Assembly (NCBI GenBank): GCA_016712635.1 | Contig: JADJQS010000015.1 | Span: forward strand, 186,001 to 250,000 | DNA length: 64,000 nucleotides | Origin: Gammaproteobacteria bacterium | GTDB lineage: Bacteria; Pseudomonadota; Gammaproteobacteria; SZUA-140 | Reading direction: 5' to 3' | In this document: one piece after another, positions 10,254-18,979 of the stretch | Layout of the letters: each line of letters opens with the position of its first letter | Position numbering within the stretch: position 1 is the first letter of the stretch | The notes under the pieces: model-generated | The model's database searches: none | Seen by the model: only the letters and a program-made list of their open reading frames with translations | What the model was told of the DNA's origin: nothing | Made by a program: the position numbers and the translations under genes

Positions 10254-10940
10254 ATGAATCTCAAGATTGATCTTGCCCAGCTGCGCAACATCGATTTCAA
10301 CGATGTGAGCCGCTGGCCGATGTCCATGAAGGCGGTTGCGGTCGCATTCATCAGCGTGGCCGTGCTCGGAGCGGGCCTGTGGCTGGACACCCGGCGCCAG
10401 CTGGATACCCTTGAGTCAATCCGTCAGAAGGAGAAGACGCTTAAGGCCGATTTCCTGGGAAAACAGGAAAAAGCCGCCAACCTGGATGCCTACAAGGCTC
10501 AGATGGAGGAAATGAGGCGCTCTTTCGGTGCCATGCTGCGCCAACTGCCCAGCAAGACCGAGGTCGCCGAACTGCTGGTAGACATCTCCCAGACCGGGCT
10601 GCAGACGGGGCTCGAATTCGAGCTGTTCAAGCCCGAAGGCGAGCGGCCAGCGGATTTTTATGCCGAACTGCCGATAACCATCAAGGTGGCCGGCAGTTAT
10701 CACGAATTCGGGCAATTCGTCAGCGATATCGCCACGTTGCCTCGCATCGTCACGTTGCAGGATTTTTCCATCGGACCGATGAGCCAGAAGTCGGGTAGCA
10801 AGAGCCAGGGCGGCAAGAACGCCCAGGACAAGAAGGCAGAGAACGCCAGCCAGGACATGCTGATGATGGAAGTGACCGCTAAGACCTTCCGTTACCTGGA
10901 AGAGGAAGAACTGCTGGACGAGGAGGGCGGGGCGTCATGA
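10254..10940 (+). CDS. pilO: Type IV pilus inner-membrane protein PilO
   Basis: A 228-residue partner of PilN with one membrane segment at about residues 23-42 (VAVAFISVAVLGAGLWL), a coiled coil and a periplasmic ferredoxin-like domain. It links PilMN to PilP and the PilQ secretin. A lysine/serine-rich insertion (about 180-203) and an acidic C terminus (EEEELLDEEGG) are lineage features. The stop overlaps pilP by ATGA at 10937-10940. Confidence 0.95.
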   Translation: MNLKIDLAQLRNIDFNDVSRWPMSMKAVAVAFISVAVLGAGLWLDTRRQLDTLESIRQKEKTLKADFLGKQEKAANLDAYKAQMEEMRRSFGAMLRQLPSKTEVAELLVDISQTGLQTGLEFELFKPEGERPADFYAELPITIKVAGSYHEFGQFVSDIATLPRIVTLQDFSIGPMSQKSGSKSQGGKNAQDKKAENASQDMLMMEVTAKTFRYLEEEELLDEEGGAS

Positions 10941-11497
10941 CTTGCCCGCGTATGCGTGAAAGCAAGCGTCGACGCCTGCTGAATGGAACGACGGCAGCGC
11001 TGCTCTGCTGTATGCTTGCGGCCTGCAGCGACAGCGGGATGTCTGATCTGCGCCAGTTCGTGGATGATGCAAAGATGAAGAAGGGGCGGGTAGAATCCTT
11101 GCCGGAGTTCAAGCCGGTGGAGACCTTTGCCTACAGCGGCGAGAAGATGAAAGATCCTTTCGCCACCTGGAAATCGGACGCCAAGCTCGCCGCGCAGGAC
11201 AGCGGCGCCTTGCAGAGCATCCGTCCTGACATCACCCGGCGCAAGGAGATTTTGGAAAATTTCCCCTTGGATACGCTTCGCATGATGGGAACATTCGACT
11301 ATCGGGACGGAAAGTGGGGGTTGGTGAAGGCTCCCGATGGGATCATCTATAAAGTAAGAGAAGGGCACCATCTCGGACAGAATTACGGCAAGGTCATCAG
11401 TGTGCAGGAAAAGAATATCATGCTGACCGAGGTTGTGCCGGACGGACTGGGGGGGTGGGAGGAGCGAGAGGCTTCCCTGGGTATCAGTACGGAATGA
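10937..11497 (+). CDS. pilP: Type IV pilus lipoprotein PilP
   Basis: A 186-residue lipoprotein with lipobox MLAAC (Cys30) and a C-terminal beta-sandwich homology domain (MGTFDYRDGKWGLVKAPDGIIYKV). PilP joins PilNO to the periplasmic N0 domain of PilQ. The start overlaps the pilO stop by four bases. The position immediately before pilQ is the conserved one. Confidence 0.95.
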   Translation: MTCPRMRESKRRRLLNGTTAALLCCMLAACSDSGMSDLRQFVDDAKMKKGRVESLPEFKPVETFAYSGEKMKDPFATWKSDAKLAAQDSGALQSIRPDITRRKEILENFPLDTLRMMGTFDYRDGKWGLVKAPDGIIYKVREGHHLGQNYGKVISVQEKNIMLTEVVPDGLGGWEEREASLGISTE

Positions 11498-11565
11498 TCC
11501 CGCAATGGAGGGTCGCGGTTATGGTTGCCAGGGGTTTGGTTTGTGAACGGGAATGGATAAGAGCG

Positions 11566-13653
11566 ATGATGCCTAGATCTGCATTTCGGATAACGATACT
11601 GCCCACGGCCTTGGCGCTGGTGTTGAGCGCCTTGATGTCGTCATTTGCTGCTGCCGCGGAGAATGCGCCGGCTCACCGGCTCGAGGCGGTCGACTTTTCG
11701 GCGCTGCCCGGCAACCGGGTGCAGATCAAGCTGTCCCTCTCCGGCGTGACGCCTCCGCCCGAGCTGCTCAGCTTCACCATAGATAACCCGGCGCGCATCG
11801 CCTTTGATCTCCAGGATACCGGGAGCATCGTGCCAAAGCAGAAGAGCGTAGGTGTCGGAGTCGTGCGCAGCATCAATACGGTTGAGTCACGCGGCCGGAC
11901 CCGCCTGGTGCTGAACCTCGACAGGCTTGTGCAATATGAAACTCGCACGGAGGGCAGTGCGATCTTTATCACATTGAACTCCTCGGTCGCCGAGAGCGTC
12001 GCGATGGCGGGAAGTAGTCAGGCGCAAGAGGCGGACCATGCTATCACAAGGGTGGACTTCAACCGTGGCAAGCTGGGCGAGGGTCGGCTGGTGATCTCCC
12101 TGTCTGACGCCTCCATCCCCGTGAATGTGGATGAGGCATCGGGAAAGATCGTGGTGGATTTCCTCGGGGCGCGCCTGCCGAAGGAGCTCGAACGCCGCAT
12201 GGACGTGACCGATTTTGCGACCCCGGTGCTCCGCGTCGACAGTTTTACTTCCGGCAGCAACATCCGCATGGTGATCGAGGCTAACGGTAAGTTTGAGCAT
12301 CTGGCATACCAGACGGACAAGCAGTTCACCCTCGAAGTGAAGCCAGTAACTGAGGCTGAGCAGCAGGCGGCGGAGAAAAAGGAGTTTACCGGCGAGCACC
12401 TCTCGCTGAACTTCCAGGATATCGAAATCCGCGCAGTGCTGCAGATCATCGCAGATTTCACCGGCATGAACATGGTCACCAGCGACGCAGTCAAGGGCAA
12501 TGTGACCCTGCGCCTGCAGAACGTGCCCTGGGATCAGGCTCTGGATATCGTCCTGAAGAGCAAGGGCCTTGCGATGCGCCAGATGGGCAATGTGATCCTG
12601 GTTGCTCCGGCGGAAGAGATTGCCGCTCGCGAAAAGCAGGAATTCGAGTCGCAGAAGCAGGTCTCCGAGCTGGCACCGCTGTACTCCGACCTGATCCAGG
12701 TCAACTATGCCAAGGCGTCCGATATTGCCGTGCTGCTCAAGGCAAAGGAAAATTCGATGCTTTCCGAGCGCGGCAATGTCACCGTCGACGATCGCACCAA
12801 CTCCCTGCTGATCCGCGATACGGCCGACAAACTGGTGGATATCCGCAAGCTGGTCAACAAACTCGACATCCCGGTGCGCCAGGTGCTGATCGAGTCGCGC
12901 ATCGTGATCGCCAACGACGATTTCAGCCGTGACCTCGGCATGCGGGTCGGTTTCAGCGGCGCGCGCGAGCACGACGGAAACGGTCTGATCGGTGTTTCCG
13001 GCTCCCTCAGCGGCACTGACACCATGGTGGGAAGCGCGCCGCTGCCGGTTACAACACCGGTTCTGAGCGACCGCCTCAACGTGAATCTGCCCGTCAGCAA
13101 TCCGACCGGCCAGATCGCGCTCGCGGTGCTGAATTCCAATTACCTGGTGGATCTCGAGCTGTCTGCCATGCAGGCCGAGGGACGCGGCGAGGTGATCTCC
13201 AGCCCGCGCGTCATCACCTCCAACCAGAATGAGGCGAGCATCGAGCAGGGCACCGAGATTCCTTACACGACAGCGTCTTCCAGTGGAGCGACCACGGTGG
13301 AATTCAAGAAGGCCGTACTGGGACTGAAGGTGAAGCCGCACATCACTCCGGACGACCGCATCATCATGGATCTGACGGTCTCCAAGGACAGCGTTGGGCA
13401 GGTTTTCCAGAACGTGCCCAGCGTGGACACGCGCTCGGTAGAAACCCAGGTCCTGGTCGACAACGGCGAGACCGTAGTGCTGGGTGGCATCTACGAGCAG
13501 ACCCGCGCCGACGAGATGGACAAGGTGCCATTTTTTGGTGATCTGCCCCTGGTCGGCGTCCTGTTCCGCCAGTCGCGCCATATCAATGACAACAGTGAGC
13601 TGCTCATCTTCGTGACGCCGAAGATACTCAAGGACAGCCTTGCGGTGCGCTGA
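11566..13653 (+). CDS. pilQ: Type IV pilus secretin PilQ
   Basis: The outer-membrane secretin channel for the pilus. From the ATG at 11566 it has 695 residues: a signal peptide (ending SSFAAAAENA), two AMIN-type beta domains that bind peptidoglycan, an N0 domain (LSLNFQDIEIRAVLQIIADFTG), an N1 domain, and the secretin barrel with the conserved VDNGETVVLGGIYEQ and VPFFGDLPLVGVLFR. The start is not settled: an in-frame ATG at 11521 has a better ribosome site (GGAGGG) but gives an unusually long, charged leader. Transcription probably continues into the Ig-like lipoprotein gene, since no terminator separates them. Confidence 0.95.
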   Translation: MMPRSAFRITILPTALALVLSALMSSFAAAAENAPAHRLEAVDFSALPGNRVQIKLSLSGVTPPPELLSFTIDNPARIAFDLQDTGSIVPKQKSVGVGVVRSINTVESRGRTRLVLNLDRLVQYETRTEGSAIFITLNSSVAESVAMAGSSQAQEADHAITRVDFNRGKLGEGRLVISLSDASIPVNVDEASGKIVVDFLGARLPKELERRMDVTDFATPVLRVDSFTSGSNIRMVIEANGKFEHLAYQTDKQFTLEVKPVTEAEQQAAEKKEFTGEHLSLNFQDIEIRAVLQIIADFTGMNMVTSDAVKGNVTLRLQNVPWDQALDIVLKSKGLAMRQMGNVILVAPAEEIAAREKQEFESQKQVSELAPLYSDLIQVNYAKASDIAVLLKAKENSMLSERGNVTVDDRTNSLLIRDTADKLVDIRKLVNKLDIPVRQVLIESRIVIANDDFSRDLGMRVGFSGAREHDGNGLIGVSGSLSGTDTMVGSAPLPVTTPVLSDRLNVNLPVSNPTGQIALAVLNSNYLVDLELSAMQAEGRGEVISSPRVITSNQNEASIEQGTEIPYTTASSSGATTVEFKKAVLGLKVKPHITPDDRIIMDLTVSKDSVGQVFQNVPSVDTRSVETQVLVDNGETVVLGGIYEQTRADEMDKVPFFGDLPLVGVLFRQSRHINDNSELLIFVTPKILKDSLAVR

Positions 13654-13762
13654 CAGGAAAACCGACATGAGATACATGGAATCATTACGGGGAAGGATGA
13701 GGCTGGTTAACGGCGGTCATCGTGTTGGAGCGATGACGGCCAATTCTACGGGAAGCGCAGCA

Positions 13763-15650
13763 ATGTGGAACAGTGTGGGCAAGGCAGTCATCGTGTTGAT
13801 GATGCTGATTCTGGCGGGGTGTAATGAAGACAATGCATTCTTCGATACCACCGGGACGGGTACCGATACGGAGACATCCGCAGAGAGCATCACGATGCTG
13901 GCCAGTTCGCCCCAGCTGGGCTCAAGCGGCAGTGTCTCGGTGACCATCACAGCCATCGTCAAGGACGGTCTCAACAATCTGCTGGCGGCTGTCCCGGTGG
14001 TGTTTACCGCCGACAGCGGCTCGCTTTCGGTCATCCAGTCCATCACGGATGATTCCGGTCAAGCCATAGCCACGCTGGATCCGGGCGGCGATTTCACCAA
14101 CCGGACTATCACCGTTACCGCCACCACCGGCAACCTCAGCGAGGCTGTGGATGTGAACGTGACTGGCACCAGCATGGCGATCAGCGGGGAAAACTCGGCG
14201 ACGCTGGGCGATACCACCAGCCTGATTATTACCCTGACCGATTCTGACGGGGATCCGATCTCCGGAAAGACCGTAACAGTGGACTCCAGTCTGGGTAATA
14301 CACTGAGTGCAGCCAGTTTGACTACAAGTTCAATCGGCCAGGCCACGGTCAATGTCACGGCGGTCAACGCGGGTGCCGATGTGATTACCGTATCTTCCCA
14401 GGGAGCGACGTCAACTCATACCCTCGCCATCTCCGGGGATCAGTTCCAGATGACAGCGCCTGCCGCGAACGCCGATATCAATCTCGGCGCCTGCCAGTCG
14501 ATCCAGGTCAGCTGGCAGCAGAACGGCAGCCCGGTCAGCGGCAGTGCGGTGAGCTTCTCCGCCACGCGTGGCAATCTCTTTTCTGACGCGGGCTGTACTG
14601 TCGCGGCCACGTCCTCCAATACCAACGGCAGCGGTGTGGCAACCCTGTTCATCTCGTCGACAAATGCGGGTCCGTCGACTTTGACCGCCTTCGTCTCCGG
14701 AGGGCCGACGACAAGCCGTTCGGTCAATTTCGTCGCGACGACGCCGGCGACAATCGCGTTGCAGGCCAGCCCCGCCTCGATCGGCCCCAATGACGGCTCA
14801 CAGACCACCCAGCAGCAGTCGACCATCACGGCCGTCGTACGCGACGCGAGCAACAATCTGGTCAAGGGCAAGGTGATCCGCTTCTCAATCGTCGAGGACA
14901 ACAGCGGCGGCACCTTGACCACGGCGACCGCGACCACTGATGACCTGGGCCGGGCTTCCACGACCTATGTCTCCTCGGCCGCGACCACCGCCCAGAACGG
15001 GGTAATAATTCGAGCCACCGTGGATGAGAACACTGCGATCAATACTACGGTATCGTTGACTGTGTCCCAGAGCGCCCTTTTCGTGCGCCTCGGCACCGGT
15101 AACAGCATTGAGCAGCTGGGAGAGACCCAGTACGACAAGAAATATACCGTGATGGTCACCGATGCCGGCGGTAACGCGGTGGCAGGGGCCAGCATCGACA
15201 TTGCGCTCAATCCCGATGGATATGCCAAAGGATTTTACGTCGACAACGCGGGACGATGACCCCTATTATGGGACTATCATGCCCCGGAGGTTTCCAGAAT
15301 GCCTTGATCCGGGTGAGGACAAGAATAAGAACGGAATTCTCGATACTGGCGAAGACACCAATGGTAACAGCCAGCTGACGCCAGGTAATGTGGTTGCTGT
15401 TCCTTCAAACGTTTCGACCGGGACCGACGGCACGTTTGAATTCGACGTTAGGTACGCTGAAACTTACGCCAACTGGGTGCGGGTGCAACTGACCGCCAGC
15501 ACTTCGGTCTCCGGCACGGAGTCCATCGACAGCGTGATGTTCTGGCTGCCCGCCTCGGCCGCGGATATGGATGACTCCACTGAGGCACCGCCAGGCGGAT
15601 TTGCGGACAGCCCCTTTGGCGCCAGCGCCTCGTGCTTGGATGCCCTGTAA
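13763..15650 (+). pseudogene. Ig-like-repeat lipoprotein, frameshifted near its 3' end
   Basis: A lipoprotein signal (MLILAGC, Cys20 from the ATG at 13763, with GGAAG upstream) is followed by several bacterial Ig-like (Big_1/invasin-type) domains rich in Thr, Ser and Val. The first frame ends at 15259. The +1 frame continues the same protein to 15650 with a calcium-loop-like stretch (DKNKNGILDTGEDTNGN) and a final beta domain. Removing one G from the GGG at 15250-15252 joins the two parts smoothly (N-A-D-D-D-P-Y-Y) into about 628 residues. It lies 110 bp after pilQ and before a strong terminator, so it was probably the last gene of the pil operon. The shift could be a true mutation or a sequencing error. 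Surface adhesin or pilus-linked roles are guesses. Confidence 0.7.
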
Positions 15651-15683
15651 TTCATCCACGCATAGTCAATACACTGCACGATC

Positions 15684-15713
15684 AGGGACAGGCGAAACGC
15701 CTGTCCCTTTTTT
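15684..15713 (+). terminator. Rho-independent terminator of the pil operon
   Basis: A perfect 11-bp stem (15684-15694 with 15698-15708) with an AAA loop and a T run to 15713. It separates the pilus operon from aroK. Confidence 0.92.
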
Positions 15714-15780
15714 ATTTTGTTTCCGCCACTTATCTGCGGTCCCATTGTGTTGATGGGAATTCTCCGCCACCATAGGCAGC

Positions 15781-16374
15781 ATGATGAAATCCCGGGATAA
15801 CGTCTTCCTGATCGGCCCCATGGGTTCAGGCAAAACCACCATCGGCCGTCATCTGGCCAAGGCCCTCAAGCTTGAATTTGTTGACAGCGACCATGCCATA
15901 GAGCAGCGCACCGGAGCGGATATCCCGTGGATCTTCGATATCGAGGGTGAGCAGGGGTTCCGCCGGAGAGAACGCTCAGTCATCGAAGAGCTGACCCGTC
16001 GGCACGGTATCGTGCTGGCGACCGGCGGGGGAGCGGTGATCGACCCGCTCAATCGCGCCGACCTGGCGGCGCATGGCGTCGTGGTGTTCCTGAGTGCATC
16101 GGTGGACAAGATCCTGAGCCGGACGGCCAAGTCGCAGAACCGACCACTCCTGCAAACCGAGGATCCTCGCTCCCGTGTAAAAGAACTTCTGACCGCACGC
16201 GACCCCCTCTACCGCGAAATCGCGGATATAATCGTCGAAACGGATAAGCGGGGGGTTAAAAGCACGGTTGACCTTATCCTGCAGCAGATCCGCCGTGATG
16301 CCGGCAAGTCTGTGAAGGGCAAGTCTCCACCGGCAGGCAGGTCCCGAAACCGCAGGCAAGAAATACCGACGTGA
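15781..16374 (+). CDS. aroK: Shikimate kinase
   Basis: A 197-residue enzyme that phosphorylates shikimate at the 3-hydroxyl with ATP in chorismate synthesis. It shows the P-loop GPMGSGKTT (12-20), the shikimate-binding D in VDSDHAIEQRTG, the ERSVIEEL region, the GGG Walker-B-like motif ATGGGAV and the lid RPLLQ. A basic C-terminal tail (about 20 residues) extends beyond the usual end. Its stop overlaps the aroB start by four bases, the conserved aroK-aroB arrangement. Confidence 0.96.
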   Translation: MMKSRDNVFLIGPMGSGKTTIGRHLAKALKLEFVDSDHAIEQRTGADIPWIFDIEGEQGFRRRERSVIEELTRRHGIVLATGGGAVIDPLNRADLAAHGVVVFLSASVDKILSRTAKSQNRPLLQTEDPRSRVKELLTARDPLYREIADIIVETDKRGVKSTVDLILQQIRRDAGKSVKGKSPPAGRSRNRRQEIPT

Positions 16375-17459
16375 TGAAAACGCTGACCGTAGAGCTCGGT
16401 GAGAGGAGTTATCCGATCTATATAGGACCGGGCCTGCTTGGTCGCGCGGAGCTGCTCACCAGGCATATAAAATCGCGCCAGGTTTTGGTGGTCACGAACC
16501 AGATCGTGGCCCCGCTCTATCTTGAGACGGTGCGCGCCACCCTCGAAGGATACCGGCACGAGACGATCGTGTTGCCGGACGGCGAAGAGTACAAGTGTAT
16601 GGCGACGTTGATGCAAATATTCGACGCCCTGCTCGGCGCCCGTTTCGACCGCGGCGTGACCCTGATCGCGCTCGGAGGCGGGGTGATCGGCGATATCACC
16701 GGTTTCGCAGCCGCCTGCTACCAGCGCGGCGTGCCCTTTATCCAGATTCCGACCACACTGCTGGCCCAGGTGGACTCCTCGGTGGGGGGCAAGACCGGGG
16801 TCAATCACCCGCTGGGCAAGAACATGATTGGGGCATTCCACCAGCCGCAGTGCGTTGTCGCCGACACCGACGTGCTGAATACTCTGAACGAGCGTGAGCT
16901 GCGCGCCGGCATCGCCGAGATCATCAAGTACGGACTGATATGCGACGCAGAGTTTTTCCTCTGGCTGGAATCAAACATCGACAGGCTGTCGGCCAGCGAA
17001 CCGGAGGCGCTGGCCTTCGCTGTGGAGCGCTCCTGCCGTGACAAGGCCGCGGTCGTCGCCGCAGACGAGAGGGAAAGCGGGATCCGTGCGCTGCTCAACT
17101 TCGGTCACACCTTCGGCCACGCGATCGAGACCGGGATGGGGTATGGCGCATGGCTGCACGGCGAGGCGGTCGCGGCAGGCATGTGCGCCGCCGCCGAACT
17201 GTCCGCGCGTGAAGGTCTGCTCGCGCCGGCTGACGCACGGCGCGCCGCAGAACTGATCGCGCGCGCCGGATTGCCGGTGCGATTGCCCCGCGAGATCGAT
17301 CCGGACAGGTTCCTGGAGCTGATGGCAGTTGACAAGAAGGTGCAGGCCGGGAAATTGAGGTTGATCCTGCTGAAGTCGATCGGCGCGGCGGTGGTGACGG
17401 GGCAGTTTGAGCTTGCGAAACTCAGGGATTCCATCGAAGCGAGCGGGGAAGGGGCGTGA
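16371..17459 (+). CDS. aroB: 3-dehydroquinate synthase
   Basis: A 362-residue NAD- and metal-dependent enzyme converting DAHP to 3-dehydroquinate, the second step of the shikimate pathway. Motifs seen: GGGVIGDITGFAAA (NAD binding), GGKTGVNHPLGKN (substrate lysines) and the zinc ligands in AGIAEIIKYG, FGHTFGHAIE and WLHGEAVAAG. Length is standard. Start is at the ATGATG overlapping the aroK stop. In E. coli the next gene would be damX; here a dGTPase-like gene and a WGR gene are interposed. Confidence 0.96.
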   Translation: MMKTLTVELGERSYPIYIGPGLLGRAELLTRHIKSRQVLVVTNQIVAPLYLETVRATLEGYRHETIVLPDGEEYKCMATLMQIFDALLGARFDRGVTLIALGGGVIGDITGFAAACYQRGVPFIQIPTTLLAQVDSSVGGKTGVNHPLGKNMIGAFHQPQCVVADTDVLNTLNERELRAGIAEIIKYGLICDAEFFLWLESNIDRLSASEPEALAFAVERSCRDKAAVVAADERESGIRALLNFGHTFGHAIETGMGYGAWLHGEAVAAGMCAAAELSAREGLLAPADARRAAELIARAGLPVRLPREIDPDRFLELMAVDKKVQAGKLRLILLKSIGAAVVTGQFELAKLRDSIEASGEGA

Positions 17460-17497
17460 TGTCGTGAGCGGGCTCCAGGGCGGGATGCGGCGAATCC

Positions 17498-18664
17498 ATG
17501 GGCGTTGACGCGCAGGACGGTCTCGCCCCGTACGCCACCCGCGCCGCGAATTCGCGCGGCCGCCGCCAACCTGAACCCGCGCCAGAATACCGCTCGGAGT
17601 ACCAGCGCGATCGCGATCGCATCGTACATTCCTCCGCGTTCCGCCGCCTGGAATACAAGACCCAGGTGTTCGTCAACCATGAGGGCGACATGTTCCGCAC
17701 GCGCCTTACCCATTCGATCGAGGTGGCGCAGATCGGACGCGCGGTCGCCCGCGCCCTGCAGCTCAATGAGGATCTGACCGAGGCCATCGCGCTGGCCCAC
17801 GACCTGGGTCACACGCCGTTCGGCCACGCCGGCCAGGACGCGCTCAATCATTGCATGAAGGACTTCGGCGGTTTCGAGCATAACCTGCAGACGCTGCGCG
17901 TCGTCGACGAGCTGGAGGAAAGGTACGCCGAGTTCAACGGACTCAATCTGACCTACGAGACCCGCGAGGGCATACTGAAACACTGTTCGCCCAAAAACGC
18001 GGCCACAATGGGTGAGCTCGGCGAGCGTTTCCTCAGCAAGCAGCAACCCAGCCTGGAAGCACAGCTCGCGAACCTGGCCGACGAGATTGCCTATAACAAT
18101 CATGATGTGGACGACGGCCTGCGGGCCGGCCTGATCACCGTCGAACAGCTGGCCGGAATCCGTCTCTTCAGCGAACAGTATGTCCGCGTTAACGCCGCCC
18201 ATCCCGGCATAGGCCCCCGCCGCATGGTCCATGAGGTGGTGCGCCGGATGATCAACCGTCAGGTCAGTGACCTGGTGGAGACCACCCGCCGGCGGATCGC
18301 GGAGTCCGGCGTCACTTCGCTGGACGAGGTGCGTGCCCAGGCCGTACCCCTGATCGGATTCAGCACGCAGATGGCGGAATGGAATCTCGAGTTGAAGCAG
18401 TTCCTGCGCCTCCAGCTCTACCGCCACTACCGTGTCAGGCGCATGAGCAGCAAGGCCGACCGTATAATGAAGGCCTTGTTCGGCGCGTTCATGGACGATA
18501 TCCAGGTGCTACCCCCTGAATATCAGCAGAAGGCGGGCGAATCCGAGCGGGCGGCGGGTGTTGCGGGCAGGGCGCGGGTGGTGGCAGACTACATCGCCGG
18601 CATGACCGATCGGTACGCGATTGGGGAATACGAGCGGCTGTTCGACCCCGCGCATTTGACCTAG
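17498..18664 (+). CDS. dgt: dGTPase-like HD-domain phosphohydrolase
   Basis: A 388-residue member of the dGTP triphosphohydrolase-like family, which splits dNTPs into nucleoside and tripolyphosphate and helps balance dNTP pools. HD-domain metal ligands are visible: H in RLTHSIEVAQIGR and HD in ALAHDLGHTPFGHAG, plus a further D in ANLADEIAYNNHDVDDGL. The N terminus (YRSEYQRDRDRIVHSSAFRRLEYKTQVF) is characteristic of the type-2 subfamily. It begins 38 bp after aroB on the same strand and probably shares the transcript. Which nucleotide it prefers cannot be deduced. Confidence 0.9.
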   Translation: MGVDAQDGLAPYATRAANSRGRRQPEPAPEYRSEYQRDRDRIVHSSAFRRLEYKTQVFVNHEGDMFRTRLTHSIEVAQIGRAVARALQLNEDLTEAIALAHDLGHTPFGHAGQDALNHCMKDFGGFEHNLQTLRVVDELEERYAEFNGLNLTYETREGILKHCSPKNAATMGELGERFLSKQQPSLEAQLANLADEIAYNNHDVDDGLRAGLITVEQLAGIRLFSEQYVRVNAAHPGIGPRRMVHEVVRRMINRQVSDLVETTRRRIAESGVTSLDEVRAQAVPLIGFSTQMAEWNLELKQFLRLQLYRHYRVRRMSSKADRIMKALFGAFMDDIQVLPPEYQQKAGESERAAGVAGRARVVADYIAGMTDRYAIGEYERLFDPAHLT

Positions 18665-18724
18665 TCGGGTCCGGCGGGGCACGCCGGCCGCGGTCGAGTC
18701 TCGAGGGTATGGTACAGCGCATTC

Positions 18725-18979
18725 ATGCATATATACCTGCAGAAACCTCAGGAAGAGGATAAACCGCCGCGCTACTATCACCTTCTCTTGCAGCAGGATT
18801 TACTGGGGGGCTGGTCATTGATCAGGGAATGGGGCTATCAGGGATCCTCCGGTCGGGTGAAACGCGACCATCACGCAACGCGTGAACAGGCCGAGGCGGC
18901 GTTGATGACCGCGCGCGACGACCAGCTCCGGCGCGGCTACCGCGTGGTGTTCATTGAAGGTGAACGGCAGCGGACATGA
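18725..18979 (+). CDS. Small WGR-domain protein
   Basis: An 84-residue protein that is almost entirely a WGR domain (YYHLLLQQDLLGGWSLIREWG, then GSSGRVKRDHHATREQAEAAL). WGR domains occur in PARPs and in stand-alone bacterial proteins and are thought to bind nucleic acid. No catalytic domain is attached. The stop overlaps the start of the DamX-like gene by ATGA at 18976-18979, so the two are probably translationally coupled. The function in this context is unknown. Confidence 0.75.
   Translation: MHIYLQKPQEEDKPPRYYHLLLQQDLLGGWSLIREWGYQGSSGRVKRDHHATREQAEAALMTARDDQLRRGYRVVFIEGERQRT

Noticed and set aside
11887..13677. Minus-strand open frame opposite pilQ
   Set aside because: It lies wholly antisense to the well-supported secretin gene and has a shadow-like composition.
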